Shown here in pieces: positions 1 to 16,759 of a DNA stretch of 64,000 nucleotides. Origin of the DNA: Larimichthys crocea (Eukaryota; Chordata; Actinopteri; Sciaenidae); NCBI RefSeq assembly GCF_000972845.2, contig NC_040022.1, positions 18,716,713 to 18,780,712 on the forward strand, in the 5' to 3' direction. Numbering within the stretch: the first letter of the stretch is position 1; each line of letters opens with the position of its first letter. The notes beneath the pieces are model-generated. The model made no database searches, was not told the DNA's origin, and saw only the letters and a list, made by a program, of their open reading frames with translations. The position numbers and the translations under genes were made by a program.

Positions 1-5260
<5,260 letters not shown>

Positions 5261-7205
5261 TTTCCCAGCTTTTATTGCAGGATTGCCGAAGCTGGCAGCT
5301 GAATTGATCGTTGCCTTTAAACGTAGTTGTCAAACTTGACTAGGTTGTCGGTCGCGTCTAGCAGACATGGACCTGATAGAGTCCCAAGTGCCTTGTGTAA
5401 GGACACTTCAACAGGACGGACACCGAGAGGTCATAGACCCACAATAAAGTTCCAGACAGTTATTTGTAACATAGAAAACCAACACTACATCACGAGCAGC
5501 AAAGTGTTTATTAGGTTCTTCATTGCCACTACAGTCATGTTAAGCGAAATGGATACAACACACAATATGATGGGAAAGAAGTTAATCATGGTGGCAAAAC
5601 ACTTGTGAACTACCATACCTCATAATAATTATTTCTCATGTCAGACTTTCAAGTACAAACATCGCATCAACAGTCATACTATACAAATACTTTAGCTTAT
5701 AGAGTTTTGACCTTGTCTTAACACTGAAATTGACAGCATCGGCATGTGTGGGCACATGATCCTTCACAGTAACATGGTCAGATATTGTATTTTTCTTCAG
5801 ATTCATTGAATAGAATGAATGAGTGACAATTTTAGTTAATGCTGTCAGTAGTTACACCAATCGCCGTTGACTTAAACAGCATTTCTATTTTACCAAAAAG
5901 AATTGGTCATTAATGCTAAAAGTAAGGAGTGTGTGTTTAACCTGCGTTTGAGGGAATATAAAGCAGTGTACTTTAAATATCTACTGTTACATGCTTTACA
6001 AAAGTACATTCAATTTATTTTATTCCAGGAAGGTAGCAATAATCTGTTAGTTTTTGCATAACAAACATTCGTACTTAAAAAATACGGAAACATGTTTTAG
6101 CATATTCAGTCTTGGTAAACAACTGTAAATAGATTTGTCCTTCCTACATATAATAACACAGTAAAATCCAAATTGTAATCAGACTAAAAAAAATGGGAAC
6201 TTCATTTCTCTAACTTACAGTAAACTGACTTACAGTCCCCACTCATTGGCATTATTATTTCACAAAGGAAAATCCTAAATATTCCACCAAAATGGATCAG
6301 CACGTTTAAGAGCACCAAGGGTATTTTCTTTTATAGCATAAATTCAACAAGCGTAGAACAGACACTTAAAGTTTCAAAAGCTCTAGCTTTGTAGGAAAAC
6401 CACATGTTAATACAACAACTAAAAAAAGTAGCTAGGCTAAAGGCAAGAGTTGGAATGGAATTCTAGATATTGATATTAGTATTAAACAAAATCATGTCTG
6501 ACCAAATAAATCAAAGAATTTGAAAAGTCAACAGAATACATTGCAATTTTTCAGCTTTTGGTGCTTTGTTTTAATTCATCTCTTACGTCTACCTGTTAAA
6601 AATGTATAATCATGCTACAGAAAACAGAAGGAGAGGCTCTCAAATTTAAACTGCTGCTACCATCACATCAAACCTGCTAAAATCAATCCAGATACATACT
6701 ATAAACTATAATAAAACCCCATAAAATAAACATACAGTTGCACTAAGCATCTAACATTCTGACTATTTCACCGTTCCTCAGTAACTTTATTACTTTGCCA
6801 GCATCTTGCTTTAAATTAGTGGAATTTATTGTTGAATGGGTTAGTGTCTAACCATGAACCATCAAAGCTGTAAACAGCCCTTCATACAGAGTGCTGCTTG
6901 CCTTTAAATTCTTGACAGCGTGATATGTAATCACATATCATGTCTTATCGCTTCCTTTTCACCCTTCAGAAAAAAAAAATATGCACATAACATTTCGAGT
7001 GCTGTCCAGCCCGCTGGACATTTTGTCAACTGATCTGTAAGTGACATGATACAAAAAAGGAGAAATTGGAATTGTAAATGTCAGCATCTTTTGGATTAGT
7101 GCTGTTTTAGGGCACTTTACGTACGAAGTGAGCCATGCTGGTCCACTTTGTGCCTTCTTTTTGAACTCTAAACCACATGATTCAAAAACAGTCCCCAATA
7201 CTTTA
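5261..7205 (-). other. Spacer between ro60 stop and cdc73 promoter; probable ro60 3' UTR
   Basis: No exon, RNA gene or transposon was recognised. Several AATAAA motifs on the minus strand (about 6825, 6786, 5510, 5271) suggest that part or most of it is ro60 3' UTR. In human, GLRX2 lies between these two genes; no glutaredoxin CPYC-like exon was seen here. Frames at 5327-5608 and 6959-7225 have no recognisable content. Confidence 0.5.
6825..6830 (-). terminator. ro60: Candidate polyadenylation signal for ro60
   Basis: The minus strand has AATAAA about 375 bases past the ro60 stop, with a second one at 6786-6791. More AATAAA motifs occur farther on (for example near 5510 and 5271), so the 3' end cannot be fixed and the UTR may extend toward cdc73. 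Confidence 0.35.
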
Positions 7206-10200
7206 TCAGATCCGATCCTGAGCAAGGTTACGAATGACGCTCAGAGCTCCGAGGTCAAAGCCACAAATGCTCAGTAAACCCCTGTCTTCTGTGTCTGCAA
7301 TGGCATGCCCAATGGAAGTCAGTCCACACATCACCAACTTGGAATTGGCTCCTGATATCTGTTGAGAAAATACAAAATACAAAAAAACTGTTTTAGTAAA
7401 AAGCTTGTGTGTGTTGTGTGGTGGGTGTGTGTGGGTGTGTGTGTGTGTTGGTGTGTATTATATATTTATTTATTTATTAAAGTGACAGACAAAATTGGAA
7501 AGGGAGCAGATGACAGTGTTGGGAATCTTTTAGTAGATTCACATCCCAGTTATAGTTTGTAGGGCTGAGCAAGCATGTGCTTTCAGTGACTGTCATGTGA
7601 TTACAGAAAATGGATTGTGCACTCACACATCTCTATTAGGAAGTGTCAATTTAACACAACATGAACATAATTTATAACTGTGTACTGGAAATTGAGAGCG
7701 CAGTACGCTTTAACATAAATGTGAAAGGGAACCTCATCCCATTCTCTGTCTGCGGCCATCAGATGAATTCTACCTGCTGTTTGTGGGAGCCTGCTTTCTA
7801 AAACAATCACAGGATACTGTTCGATCAAACGCCCTCCACAAGCAGACATGAATGGATAAACGTACTTGTCTATGCTTCTTTAGAGACTCCACTGGGCTGG
7901 CAGTAAACGTCCATAACGGGTTGTTGGTCAAAATGATGAACACGTCCACTGCTTTCCCATTCTCTGTGGCCCATGTGATGGGAAGTGTGCAGTCTGTGCT
8001 CCCACCTGGGATCTGGAACACGTGGTGGAAAGGTCAGAAAGAGAGAGATAGTTGTGAAATCCTCACAGTATACGGATCGGTTACTGTGATTCATTTCTGA
8101 TTCTTTGACACTGTGACATGCCTTACCTTAACAAGTTCAACCGTTGCTTGCGCGAGAGTCATGTCAGCAGAGACGGAGCACGGAACCAAAGCTCCTTCAG
8201 AGTAGGCCAACACATGCGTGTCTGCCTCTGTCCTTGCAAAAATCTGTGCCAGACACAGACAGGTGAAAAGAAAAAGCGTGATGTCACTTTTAAAATATGC
8301 ACACACTCACACACAATTGCTGCAAAACAAAGACAGCTCCACATGCTACAAGTATCACACCTCTCTCTGCAAATCTGAGAATCGTCGTCATGATGGCAGC
8401 TAATACATCCTGGAGGGCCTGTGGACTAAGATAATCGCAACGCTGAAGGAATGTCGCAGGAATTCACAGTATGTATAAACAGACCAGTTTCTTGACCCAG
8501 GCTTTCCTCCAAAGAAGGATCGGCCTGAGCCCTGCTTACAGACGCAGCTGTTCCGACTGGAGCAACAATTAACCGCACTCTGTGTCGCTTTCTTGCTCTG
8601 GTATTATCTTACCATGGTAATAGCTGCAGCAGCAACAGCAGTGCTGACTGACGTCCCCGGGACAATGCTGCTCAGTGATGTGCTCACATCTACTGCCACT
8701 AGGAAGCGTTTACCCACGGGCTCCACATGCTGAGGACAGATAGCAACAGTGCGAGAGGTTAAGTGACAGCTAACGCTACAGGTTGCTGTCTTCTTTGAGG
8801 GTCTGTGAGAAGCTGTGATAATGAAAAGAACTCACCATAAAACTCTTGTAAAAGGCAGAGTCCATTGCCTTGAGGATGCTGCTGTCTGGTTCCCATTTTG
8901 TTTTACCCTGATAGCCTTGGCCCCGTTTGTAGTTTTCAGAAGACAGGAGTAGGCTGAAAGGGTGAATCTTTGCCTGGCGATTTCAAGACAGACATGGACT
9001 ACTTTCAAACGCCGACTCAGGTTTAATTAAAAACACAGCTGTAATTAATGAGGGAGATCTGTGGGTCCTACTTTCTTTAGTGTCGTCTCACTCTGGATTC
9101 TGTCACAGACAGCTTTTGTTTCCGAACTCCCCGATTCAAGAATTTTGTTTGACGTCATTTTACCCAAGATCCTTAGCAATGATTGGAGAGGCATTTCCTT
9201 CAACAAAGCTCTCCATACCTCCAGAAAAAAATAAAAACACATGTGCTCATATCAGACTCAGAACAATCGTTATTGCTTCCGTGTCTGCAGGGAAATGCAG
9301 TTGTTAATGTATCCAGAAAGGCACATTTCCCAGCATATTGATTCATAAAAGTTATTTACAAAATACCCAACTGAATGCTGTTTTGCAGCTGGCTAATTAC
9401 CATTCATGGATTATACAGTTTTGTTGATCTGTAACATGATTTTGATGATGACAGTGGCTCTGAAAAAAAAAACACTCACCTGTTTGGACTTCAGGTGGTC
9501 TGTCAGTAGCTGTTCCCTCTCCAGTTTGTGTTCCTCTATTAAATTGATGACCTCTGTTTCATCACAACTGTGCTTGACCTTCTCCACCACCTCGAGATAC
9601 GAAAGCACTTTGACAACCTCTTCTGAGTTCTCTTTGTCTGAGTAAGCAGCCTGGACGTCTTTCCATCCTTTTGTTACATATTTGCTGATCAAGGCAATTG
9701 CTGGAAACACAAAAAGGTATGACTGTTATATTTATTGAAGTCATAACTCAGGATTGAAACAATAATAATAAAATAATAAGGACAGATTTACAAAGGCTCT
9801 ACCATTATTTTGTAATAGAATACTGGTTCATTATGTGAATGTTAACATTTTTTAAATCAACATTCAAATGCTTCAGCTTTTTCTTGCACGTCTATTCATC
9901 CTGTTCAAACCTGGTATTTCAGCACAGTTGCAGATAAACATTAGGTTTCATTAATATTACACTCTCAGAGTTACATTCCAACAGTGGCAGTGCAGGATTG
10001 TTTCCGACTCGTGTGATTCAAACATTTCCGATTATTCCAGAGTAGTCTAAGTCAAAGTGTATTAAAGGAAGATTTTCAGGCCGTGTTTTTATCTCACAAG
10101 ATATTTTGCTTCAATCCATTTGGTTGCCTTTCAAGGGCATGTTTGCTGAGGTCAGAAAACAAGTCTCTCTCCTTCTTGCTGCACACAAAGGGAGACACAG

Positions 10201-11605
10201 ACCTGTATTAACAGGGCGATCTAGCATTACTCTAACAGCTCAGTAAATTACAATTATATGAGCACAAAAATCCATTTCAGCTCTAACACTATGATAATGA
10301 ATGGCTTAAGTCATCATAAGCCATTAGCCTGAGGGCGTGATTATTATTTCATCATTATTTTATGCACATTTTGGATTAGCCTGCCGCCTACATGTATTCA
10401 TTGTGACTCGCTGATGGGGTTATGTTCGTTATGTTAAAAAAGTCGACTTGATGGGAAAAGACGAACTCATTTAATCGGATGAATTTATTTATTCAAATTG
10501 AAGATTTTGTTGTTCGATTTTATTTGGGGGGGTTATGAGAATAATAGAAGCTTCTAATGACACCAAATCTGTAAATAATGAAAATGAAAATCATGCTTTT
10601 GTTATCATGTTATGTTTATTAATTTAACTGGCCATTTCTAAGGCTGGGGCTTGTAATGCTAAGTACTTTTGTGTCTATCGCTGTTTCTCACCATGACTTC
10701 TGAGGCATGTTCCCTTCCAACATTACATGACTTTTTAAACACTTGGTAAACTCAGCCTAAGTGGTATTTAACTTTACTTGAAAATACCACAGTAACCTGA
10801 TAGTCATTACAGGGTCACTTCCAACATTTCAACATTTAAAGACACTGAACAACAGCATACTTCTTTCTACAAACAACGATCTGCATTTAATGAATACCTA
10901 AAGTTTTACTAAAAATCTGAAAAACAAACACCAGAAGGCCAGGATATTGTAATGAGGTGAATTATAGCTTCGGGCCATTCCCTCTAAACAGCTGTGTGCA
11001 ATGTGGGTCTGTGTAAACTCACCTTCATTGGCTGGTTTGGTGTGAGAGAGCCTGAGCAGATCCTGGTGCGACCATCCCTCTCTCTGTTTACATTTGGTCA
11101 CAGCCGCAGCCAGACTCATGGCATCTTGCTCATTGTACCAGTCAGACACTGCTTTCCTCAGGGCGCGTCCCCAAATCCCGCACTTCATCCCCTCTTTTAA
11201 TTCCTTCTTGGTCTGGATGAAAGAAAACAGGTGTGCAGGGTCCCGGCAAACTTCCTTCAAAGCTTTAAAAGCTGCCTGTCTGGTCTTCAGCTCTGAGTGC
11301 TGGGAGCACATAGCTAAAGCAAAAAAGGCAGGGTCTAGTCTGACAGCTCGCCCATCCTGTGTGAACCTTTTGATCTCCTCCACCACTTCAGTACCTCGAC
11401 CCTCCTGCAGCAGGGAGAGCAGAGCTCCGGCGCTCTCCATGCTGACGTGACCCTCCTCTCTGGCAGTGTATAAATCTCCTTCAGAGCCATAGCAGAGGAA
11501 GCGGCACAGTCTGGTCTTGTCGCTGACCTCCCATGGGCAGCCGCCACCTGTTGAGTTCAGGGTGTGGTTGCTTGATGATATTGTAGTACTTCCCGATGGC
11601 TCCAT
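7206..11605 (-). CDS. ro60: RO60 (TROVE2), 60 kDa Ro/SS-A ribonucleoprotein, Y-RNA-binding ring protein
   Basis: RO60 binds Y RNAs and misfolded small RNAs and acts in RNA quality control in nucleus and cytoplasm. Coding exons on the minus strand: 11023-11605, 9480-9700, 9072-9218, 8836-8973, 8613-8729, 8127-8243, 7866-8012, 7206-7358. They sum to 1623 bases, giving 540 aa (human 538). Residues about 20-365 form the TROVE/HEAT-like ring: [45 protein letters not shown] and [15 protein letters not shown] are clear matches. The C-terminal von Willebrand A-like domain begins near residue 370, with the DxSxS metal-site motif as DVSTS (377-381) and the Thr in GGSTDCTLP (about 447). The protein ends in [20 protein letters not shown]. 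The third metal-site position reads TNN (Asn471) where human has TDN. The start ATG lies eight bases after a splice acceptor, so exon 1 is noncoding. The tetrapod neighbours UCHL5 and GLRX2 are not found beside it. Confidence 0.97.
7408..7449. repeat. GT-rich simple repeat in ro60 intron 7
   Basis: An imperfect TG/GTGGGT run between the last two coding exons of ro60. Confidence 0.8.
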
Positions 11606-12394
11606 TGTAACGCTAGAGAAGGCCTAAAACAGAAAGTGGTGTAAGGAAACTTTTTAGATTCACTTAGTGGACAACTTTGTGACACATCAGAATAATCAGT
11701 GGACTGGATCACTGCTCAGATTTCATTTCATGAGTTCATTTCCCACTCCTGATGCTGGGGTGGGATAGGACCAAGCTGCAAAATTGTACAACTTGTGCAA
11801 ACTTCTGTGGAGGTCAATGAGCAGACAGAGAGCCTCCATGAAGATAACACTGACTTAGCAGCATTACTTACTCAGTGCGCCGACAGAAATAACTTAAAGC
11901 CGATTACAGGACATGATGATACACATGACACAAACACAAGTCACACCGAGTTACTCCTAAACCAGCCAGTCAACCTGAAGCTAGCGTCACCGCTAACTTA
12001 GTTAAGGCAGAAAATAAAGGCATTGTGAAGTTTAATAACGTTAGCTTTCTCCACCTATATATATAAACACATACACTCATGATAATTATGTATCTTGCTG
12101 GTTATGAAGGAGAAAGTCCGCAGCTCACTCCTCATGTTTCCCAGCTGCATCCGTACAGGAGTGTCCGCCATCCGGTCTCCTCTGACCACTCACTATAAAG
12201 TCACCCACATCTGAGCCTGGTCCTAGCCGGACACCGGTGTGCGGAGCTGGGCTAAGCGGCTTGATGCAGCTCGTCTGGGATGGGCAGCGACCGAGCTACG
12301 CTAACCTGAACCAAACTGTCAGCTGTACACTGTTCGCTAATGAAAACATTGCGTTAAACAATCACACGACATATGTGACGCTGCGTGAACTTAC

Positions 12395-12470
12395 CACCGA
12401 GATACGTGCACAGTGTTCAAGTTTTTGATGTAAGGTTAGCGAGATGGAGAGAGGCCTCCCCTCTGTCCGT
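12395..12470 (-). other. ro60: Probable noncoding first exon of ro60 (5' UTR); upstream end approximate
   Basis: The coding exon of ro60 opens with an acceptor (TTCTCTAG) just before its ATG, so an upstream untranslated exon is required. A good donor (GGTG then GTAAGTTC on the minus strand) ends at 12395, within a GC-richer stretch (12110-12500) that looks like the promoter. The transcription start was placed near 12470 only by appearance. The downstream CTAG acceptor would be at about 11613. Confidence 0.5.
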
Positions 12471-12531
12471 CAGCGGCATAACGAGGGGCGGGCCCGCGAT
12501 GGATGATGGGAAACAGAGTACCATCAGGCAC

Positions 12532-12549
12532 ACTACTACTACTACTACT
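12532..12549. repeat. (ACT)6 microsatellite upstream of ro60
   Basis: Six ACT units about 60 bases upstream of the inferred ro60 transcription start. Confidence 0.85.
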
Positions 12550-12702
12550 TGGAGTAAAATGTATTAATTCACTATTAAAAGTAGCCTAAAGTATTACCAA
12601 CAAAATGTACATGAACTGTTAAAAGCAAAGACCCACAATGCATAATATAGGTTAAATAAATGATGGAGCCTTCAAATTCACAAAAAAATTATTATTATTC
12701 CT

Positions 12703-13095
12703 CCCAGATAGCAAATAATTTGGCTGTATTATTATGGCATGCATTTGTAATTTTTGGCTTTCTTTTGGCATTAAGAAATCCTTTTGTCTTAACTGTGGTA
12801 TGATTAGGGTTATCCATAATAGATAAGGAGGCGCCAGCAATACAGTATATGGCTGAGTTAAGGCATGTTTATGGCATGCCAGAAGTGGAAACAGCTGATT
12901 TGGGGCTCTTCTGGGACATTTATGGCTATATTTTGGAAGTCCACAATTTGTTTTGGGTGAATTTTGGCTCCCTTTTGGTATGACTTTGGCTTTCCTAATT
13001 TGGGCCATTTATGGCCCAGACATCCAGCCATAAGCTTGCCAAAATGCAAGCCAGATTTGGGCCAAAGCGAAGCCAAAAGATTTTTGCTGTCTGGG
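12703..13095. mobile_element. MITE with CCCAGATAGCAAA-type inverted ends
   Basis: The left end reads CCCAGATAGCAAA and the right end, reverse complemented, CCCAGACAGCAAA: 12 of 13 match. The 393-base interior repeats the word TTTTGGC/ATGGC many times and has no open frame of note. This composition is typical of non-autonomous fish DNA transposons. The superfamily is not assigned because the target duplication is unclear. Confidence 0.65.
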
Positions 13096-15481
13096 CTATT
13101 TATACACATTAGGTTAACTGATGTGGTTTGATCATCACTGTAATATGTTTGGAAGAGACTGGTGAATAAAGTTTTGAGAACATGCACTTTATCAAGAATA
13201 CATCACATTGTCATCATTTCATGAGAAGAAATATTAATATTTTATTCCAACTTTATGGGCAACAGTGTACATGAGGGGGACTCCAGCTGCTTTCCTGTTT
13301 TGTTGCGGTGCAGTTTACAACAATCATAAAGTACATGATGACTGCATGCAGTGGTGTAGTGGTGCCTGGAGAAGTGGGTATTTATTTTTAATAATTTTAA
13401 ATCGACCTGTCCAACAAAGAATTAATGCCCTACATATAAAGCTACTCTTACATATTCACCTTAAAATGTGTAAGTAATATTTGCACACTTAACTTCTGCT
13501 GCTTGACTTCAAGAAGTAAAGGTCATTATGAAATTAACGTTAGCCACAGAGGAGGTGCAGATTTTACAATAAACACTGGCCTACAGGTGAGACAACTATA
13601 TAATTATACATTTTTAGTAAAGTATTACTTATTTCTTACTCCATCCACTCATGAAAACTGGACAACCATGTCATGCCTTTGCCATCCAAGGAAAAACAAA
13701 TCAGCTTGCAGACTGGATGCCGTGCATCAGACAGTATACCCAATACTGACTGAAGTAGAAATATTTATTACTATATGTTTGTGCATACTTTGCAAACTAA
13801 AATACAATATTTTCCGATGAAAAGCCCTAAAGTACAAGTATGAAGCAGCTTCAACTGAATATTCTTGGCTAAAGTAAAATTGCACTCAAGTAAATGCTGA
13901 GTTATGGAGTTACTATCCACCACTGAAACCCAAACCATGGTGGCCACGGGCAGTCAGAGTTATACATGTACATACATCTCTGCTACATTCTAGTCTAATG
14001 TGTGTATGCCTTCATCTCCTTGTTTCTTCCCTTTTTACCTGCACCTTCTTCTCTTGCTGCTGCCAGTTTTTTTAAACTATGATTTCCCTAATCAAATTGG
14101 GAACGCCAGTGGCACAGAACATTGGAGCAGGCTAGGAAGGAAGATAATGATGATGGTTGCTGAAACACTGCCCGGTATAAAGACTATTTGGTCTCTGACA
14201 CCATGTAAAACATGTAATGTTTGGACTTTGGTATTCATCCTGTAAATGTCTCTTCCACTTTTACATATAGTGGAGCCCGAATGTGTCCACCAATAGGCGG
14301 TTTGTAAGGAGTATAACTTGACCTGTCACAGAAGGAAGAGAACAGGTGTGAGCTGTAATAAAATGAATGATGGCTGAATTAGTTTTAGAGTCATGGTATT
14401 GTGCACGCTGGCTCACTGTGACACGGACACTTGACTGGAATAGAGCCATCATTAATGTTATTAGAAACACCTGTTCTGTTACTGAGACAAGTCAAAATGT
14501 CTGCTGTGGAAAAAGCAACATTATTTTGGTCTTGAGCTGAGACAGCTTGTCAAAATTGCCTCTGTAATTTAGTTTTTTTTTTTTTTTTTACAACAAATGA
14601 GTGATTAGTGTTACAGTTACTGCACACAATCTAATTAAAACACAACATAAGTAATAACAGAATCACCAATTTGACTGTTTTCTTGTGTGAAATAAGAACC
14701 TGACAAATAAGGGAAAGACTTAATTGAGCTTATTTCAGCACTTCAAATTGACTGAAACCGAGGAAAGGTTCTTTCACATAGCTTGTTTATTTGTGGTGAG
14801 AACAATATTGCAGTTGAGATTAAACCTACTTTCATTTAGTATCACAGCGAGTGTCAGACAAAGTGTGAAGAACAGTTAATGAGTTCATAAATAATCACCC
14901 AGCCTACACAAATAAAGCAAATCAAACAAATCATTATCATTGTGATGGATAGTATTTTTCTAGTTATAGCACACAACCTGTTTTTCTGCAACTATTGATA
15001 TTTTTGCTTGTAAGTTTTCCCAGTCACCATTGGGTGGCAGTAGCACATCAACTGTGCACAGGATGTATCATTTACAACACCTACGCAAACACAGATAGTA
15101 CCACAAAATAAAGTCTGTATATTGCGTTGCTTTATAAGGCATACATGCAGAATCATTTACATTTTTTTATAAATATCATTCATTTGCAAACGATGCAAAA
15201 TACAGCAGTCACCAGTCAAGTGCATTTCACTGGCAGAGAACCATAAATATTAAAATTTACATTCTGTACACTGGCTGTCTCAGCCACAGTTTTACTTTTT
15301 GGTTATGTACCATGTTCACTGTACATCAGATGGCACCACCTGCAGTATCCGTTGCACAGCCCCAGCTTTCAGTCTTGTCAGATGTTATGTTTTTGAACTG
15401 ACATTCTGAGGAAAGGGGAAGTGCTTTCAGTGTCTGTCAACAGTAGTTCCTGAGCCTGTGACTGTGCAACGCTTTTCACCA
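13096..15481. other. Intergenic region left of rgs2; 3' UTR of rgs2 plus spacer
   Basis: No gene recognised. Contains a 20-base T run at 14571-14590 and, nearer rgs2, likely 3' UTR. In human, UCHL5 sits between RGS2 and RO60; no ubiquitin C-terminal hydrolase exon was seen. Confidence 0.5.
14786..14791 (-). terminator. rgs2: Candidate polyadenylation signal for rgs2
   Basis: AATAAA on the minus strand about 690 bases past the rgs2 stop. The intervening 3' region has ATTTA-type motifs on the transcribed strand (for example near 15172 and 15245), as expected for a short-lived message. Confidence 0.35.
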
Positions 15482-16575
15482 TCAACATGCAAGATGCAAA
15501 GATAGCTCACTCTGCAGAATGATTGGTTTTGAATCATGCTGTATTAGATCTCCAGTGCTCTTTATCCTCAAGGCCTTTCTATGCTTCCCAAGGCCTCTTG
15601 GCTTAGAAGCTGCAATAAATAGGACTTTGTATTGCTCAGATTGAATGAAGCGTGGGAAGGAGTCATTCTCCATCAGGCTGTAGATTTTCCTCTGTGCCAC
15701 AACAAAACATGATGGACTTGGATGCTGGATACTCTGGCTGATGATCTCTCTTGTGTAGAAATCTAGATTTACCTGCAAATAGATGTGAAGCAATACACGG
15801 CTAAAATAAGTATGTGGCACCTGCATCATTACTACAGGAATGTAACTATTTCAAATGCTGGCTGTGGTTGATTTATAGTAAATTATACAGGTCACTGTTT
15901 TTTTTTTAACTACCTGAATCTTGTGGTCACTCTTGCAGTAAACGCATTCATTGAATATTCATGTGCAAACAAAATATTTCTTATGCTTGTCTTATATTTT
16001 AGTTTGAGCACATTTTGCAACACAAATGTTGTCCCCTTTTTATTCAGCAATAGAACAACAGAGTTTGTTTTTACCTCTTTGGGAGCGTCAGCCCTGATAA
16101 ACTCCTCATAAATACTTGCTGCTCTCTGTATTAGCTCTGCTGGGGTGTCAAAGGATTTGTACTCTTGACAGGCGAGCCAGAAGTCCAGATTTTCCTCACA
16201 GAACTCCGATTTGAGAAAGTCCCGAAATATTCTTTGTCCACCTTTAACACAAGGGAACATAACTTTATTATAAATAAAACAGTAATCAACCATGATATTA
16301 GTTTTGTATTTCTTGAAAGCAGAGGAAAATTACGTTTCTGGGAAAGGAGTGTCTCAAGAGATTCGCCTATTAAGCTTGTTTCACTTGTTTCTTGTCTGCA
16401 GAGGGAGAAAATGGAAGCTTTATAGATTTGTTCATACTTCAAAGAAAATGTTACCCAGCACAATATTAATATTCAGTATGATAAAATAAAAATAAAAAAA
16501 GAAGCACCTGTTGATTTTCCGTTGGGGTAATGGACTCTGGATGAAGTTGTGTATTCTGGATTTCCATGTTTCCAT
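15482..16575 (-). CDS. rgs2: RGS2-like regulator of G-protein signalling (R4 family)
   Basis: RGS proteins speed GTP hydrolysis by G-alpha subunits; mammalian RGS2 prefers Gq and acts at the plasma membrane. Coding exons: 16508-16575, 16334-16395, 16075-16241, 15482-15772, giving 195 aa. METWKSRIHNFIQ matches the N-terminal amphipathic helix of RGS2 (KDWKTRLSYFLQ). The RGS box spans about residues 31-150, with LKSEFCEENLDFWLAC, APKEVNLDF, the AQRKIYSLMENDSFPRF block and SEQYK. Cys58 in FCEEN is the RGS2-type residue; other R4 members have Ser. Position is as in tetrapods, between RO60 and the other RGS genes. Odd points: Asp136 and Gln143 replace mammalian Asn184 and Glu191, and a basic tail of about 45 residues follows the box, longer than mammalian RGS2. 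The start is uncertain. The frame stays open from this ATG into a 5' exon (ending at 16696, strong GTAAGT donor) but no in-frame ATG is seen there before a TAG, so the ATG at 16575 is taken. It corresponds to the internal start region of human RGS2. Confidence 0.86.
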
Positions 16576-16759
16576 ACTATTATGTCTACAAGAGAAGATA
16601 ATACTAAGAAAGTCCGTCCCGTGTGCATAAAGCAAATAGGTTTCAAAATAAATCTTATTGAATTGCAAATGAGACATGAGTACTTACATTCTCTTTGTGT
16701 CCTGGAGGTCCAGAGCTGTCCTAAGGGTCTCATTTATTGCTGAAGTTGAAATATACTCC

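Noticed and set aside
8345..8404. A possible extra ro60 exon on the minus strand (MTTILRFAE frame)
   Set aside because: The neighbouring exons already join in phase and match human RO60 without a gap.
10898..11022. Continuation of the first ro60 coding frame past residue 194
   Set aside because: The frame reads through a clear GTGAGT donor; similarity to RO60 stops exactly there and resumes at 9700.
16380..16402. A polypyrimidine tract plus CTGCAG on the plus strand resembling a splice acceptor
   Set aside because: CTGCAG is palindromic; the functional acceptor is on the minus strand for rgs2 exon 3 and no plus-strand gene is present.
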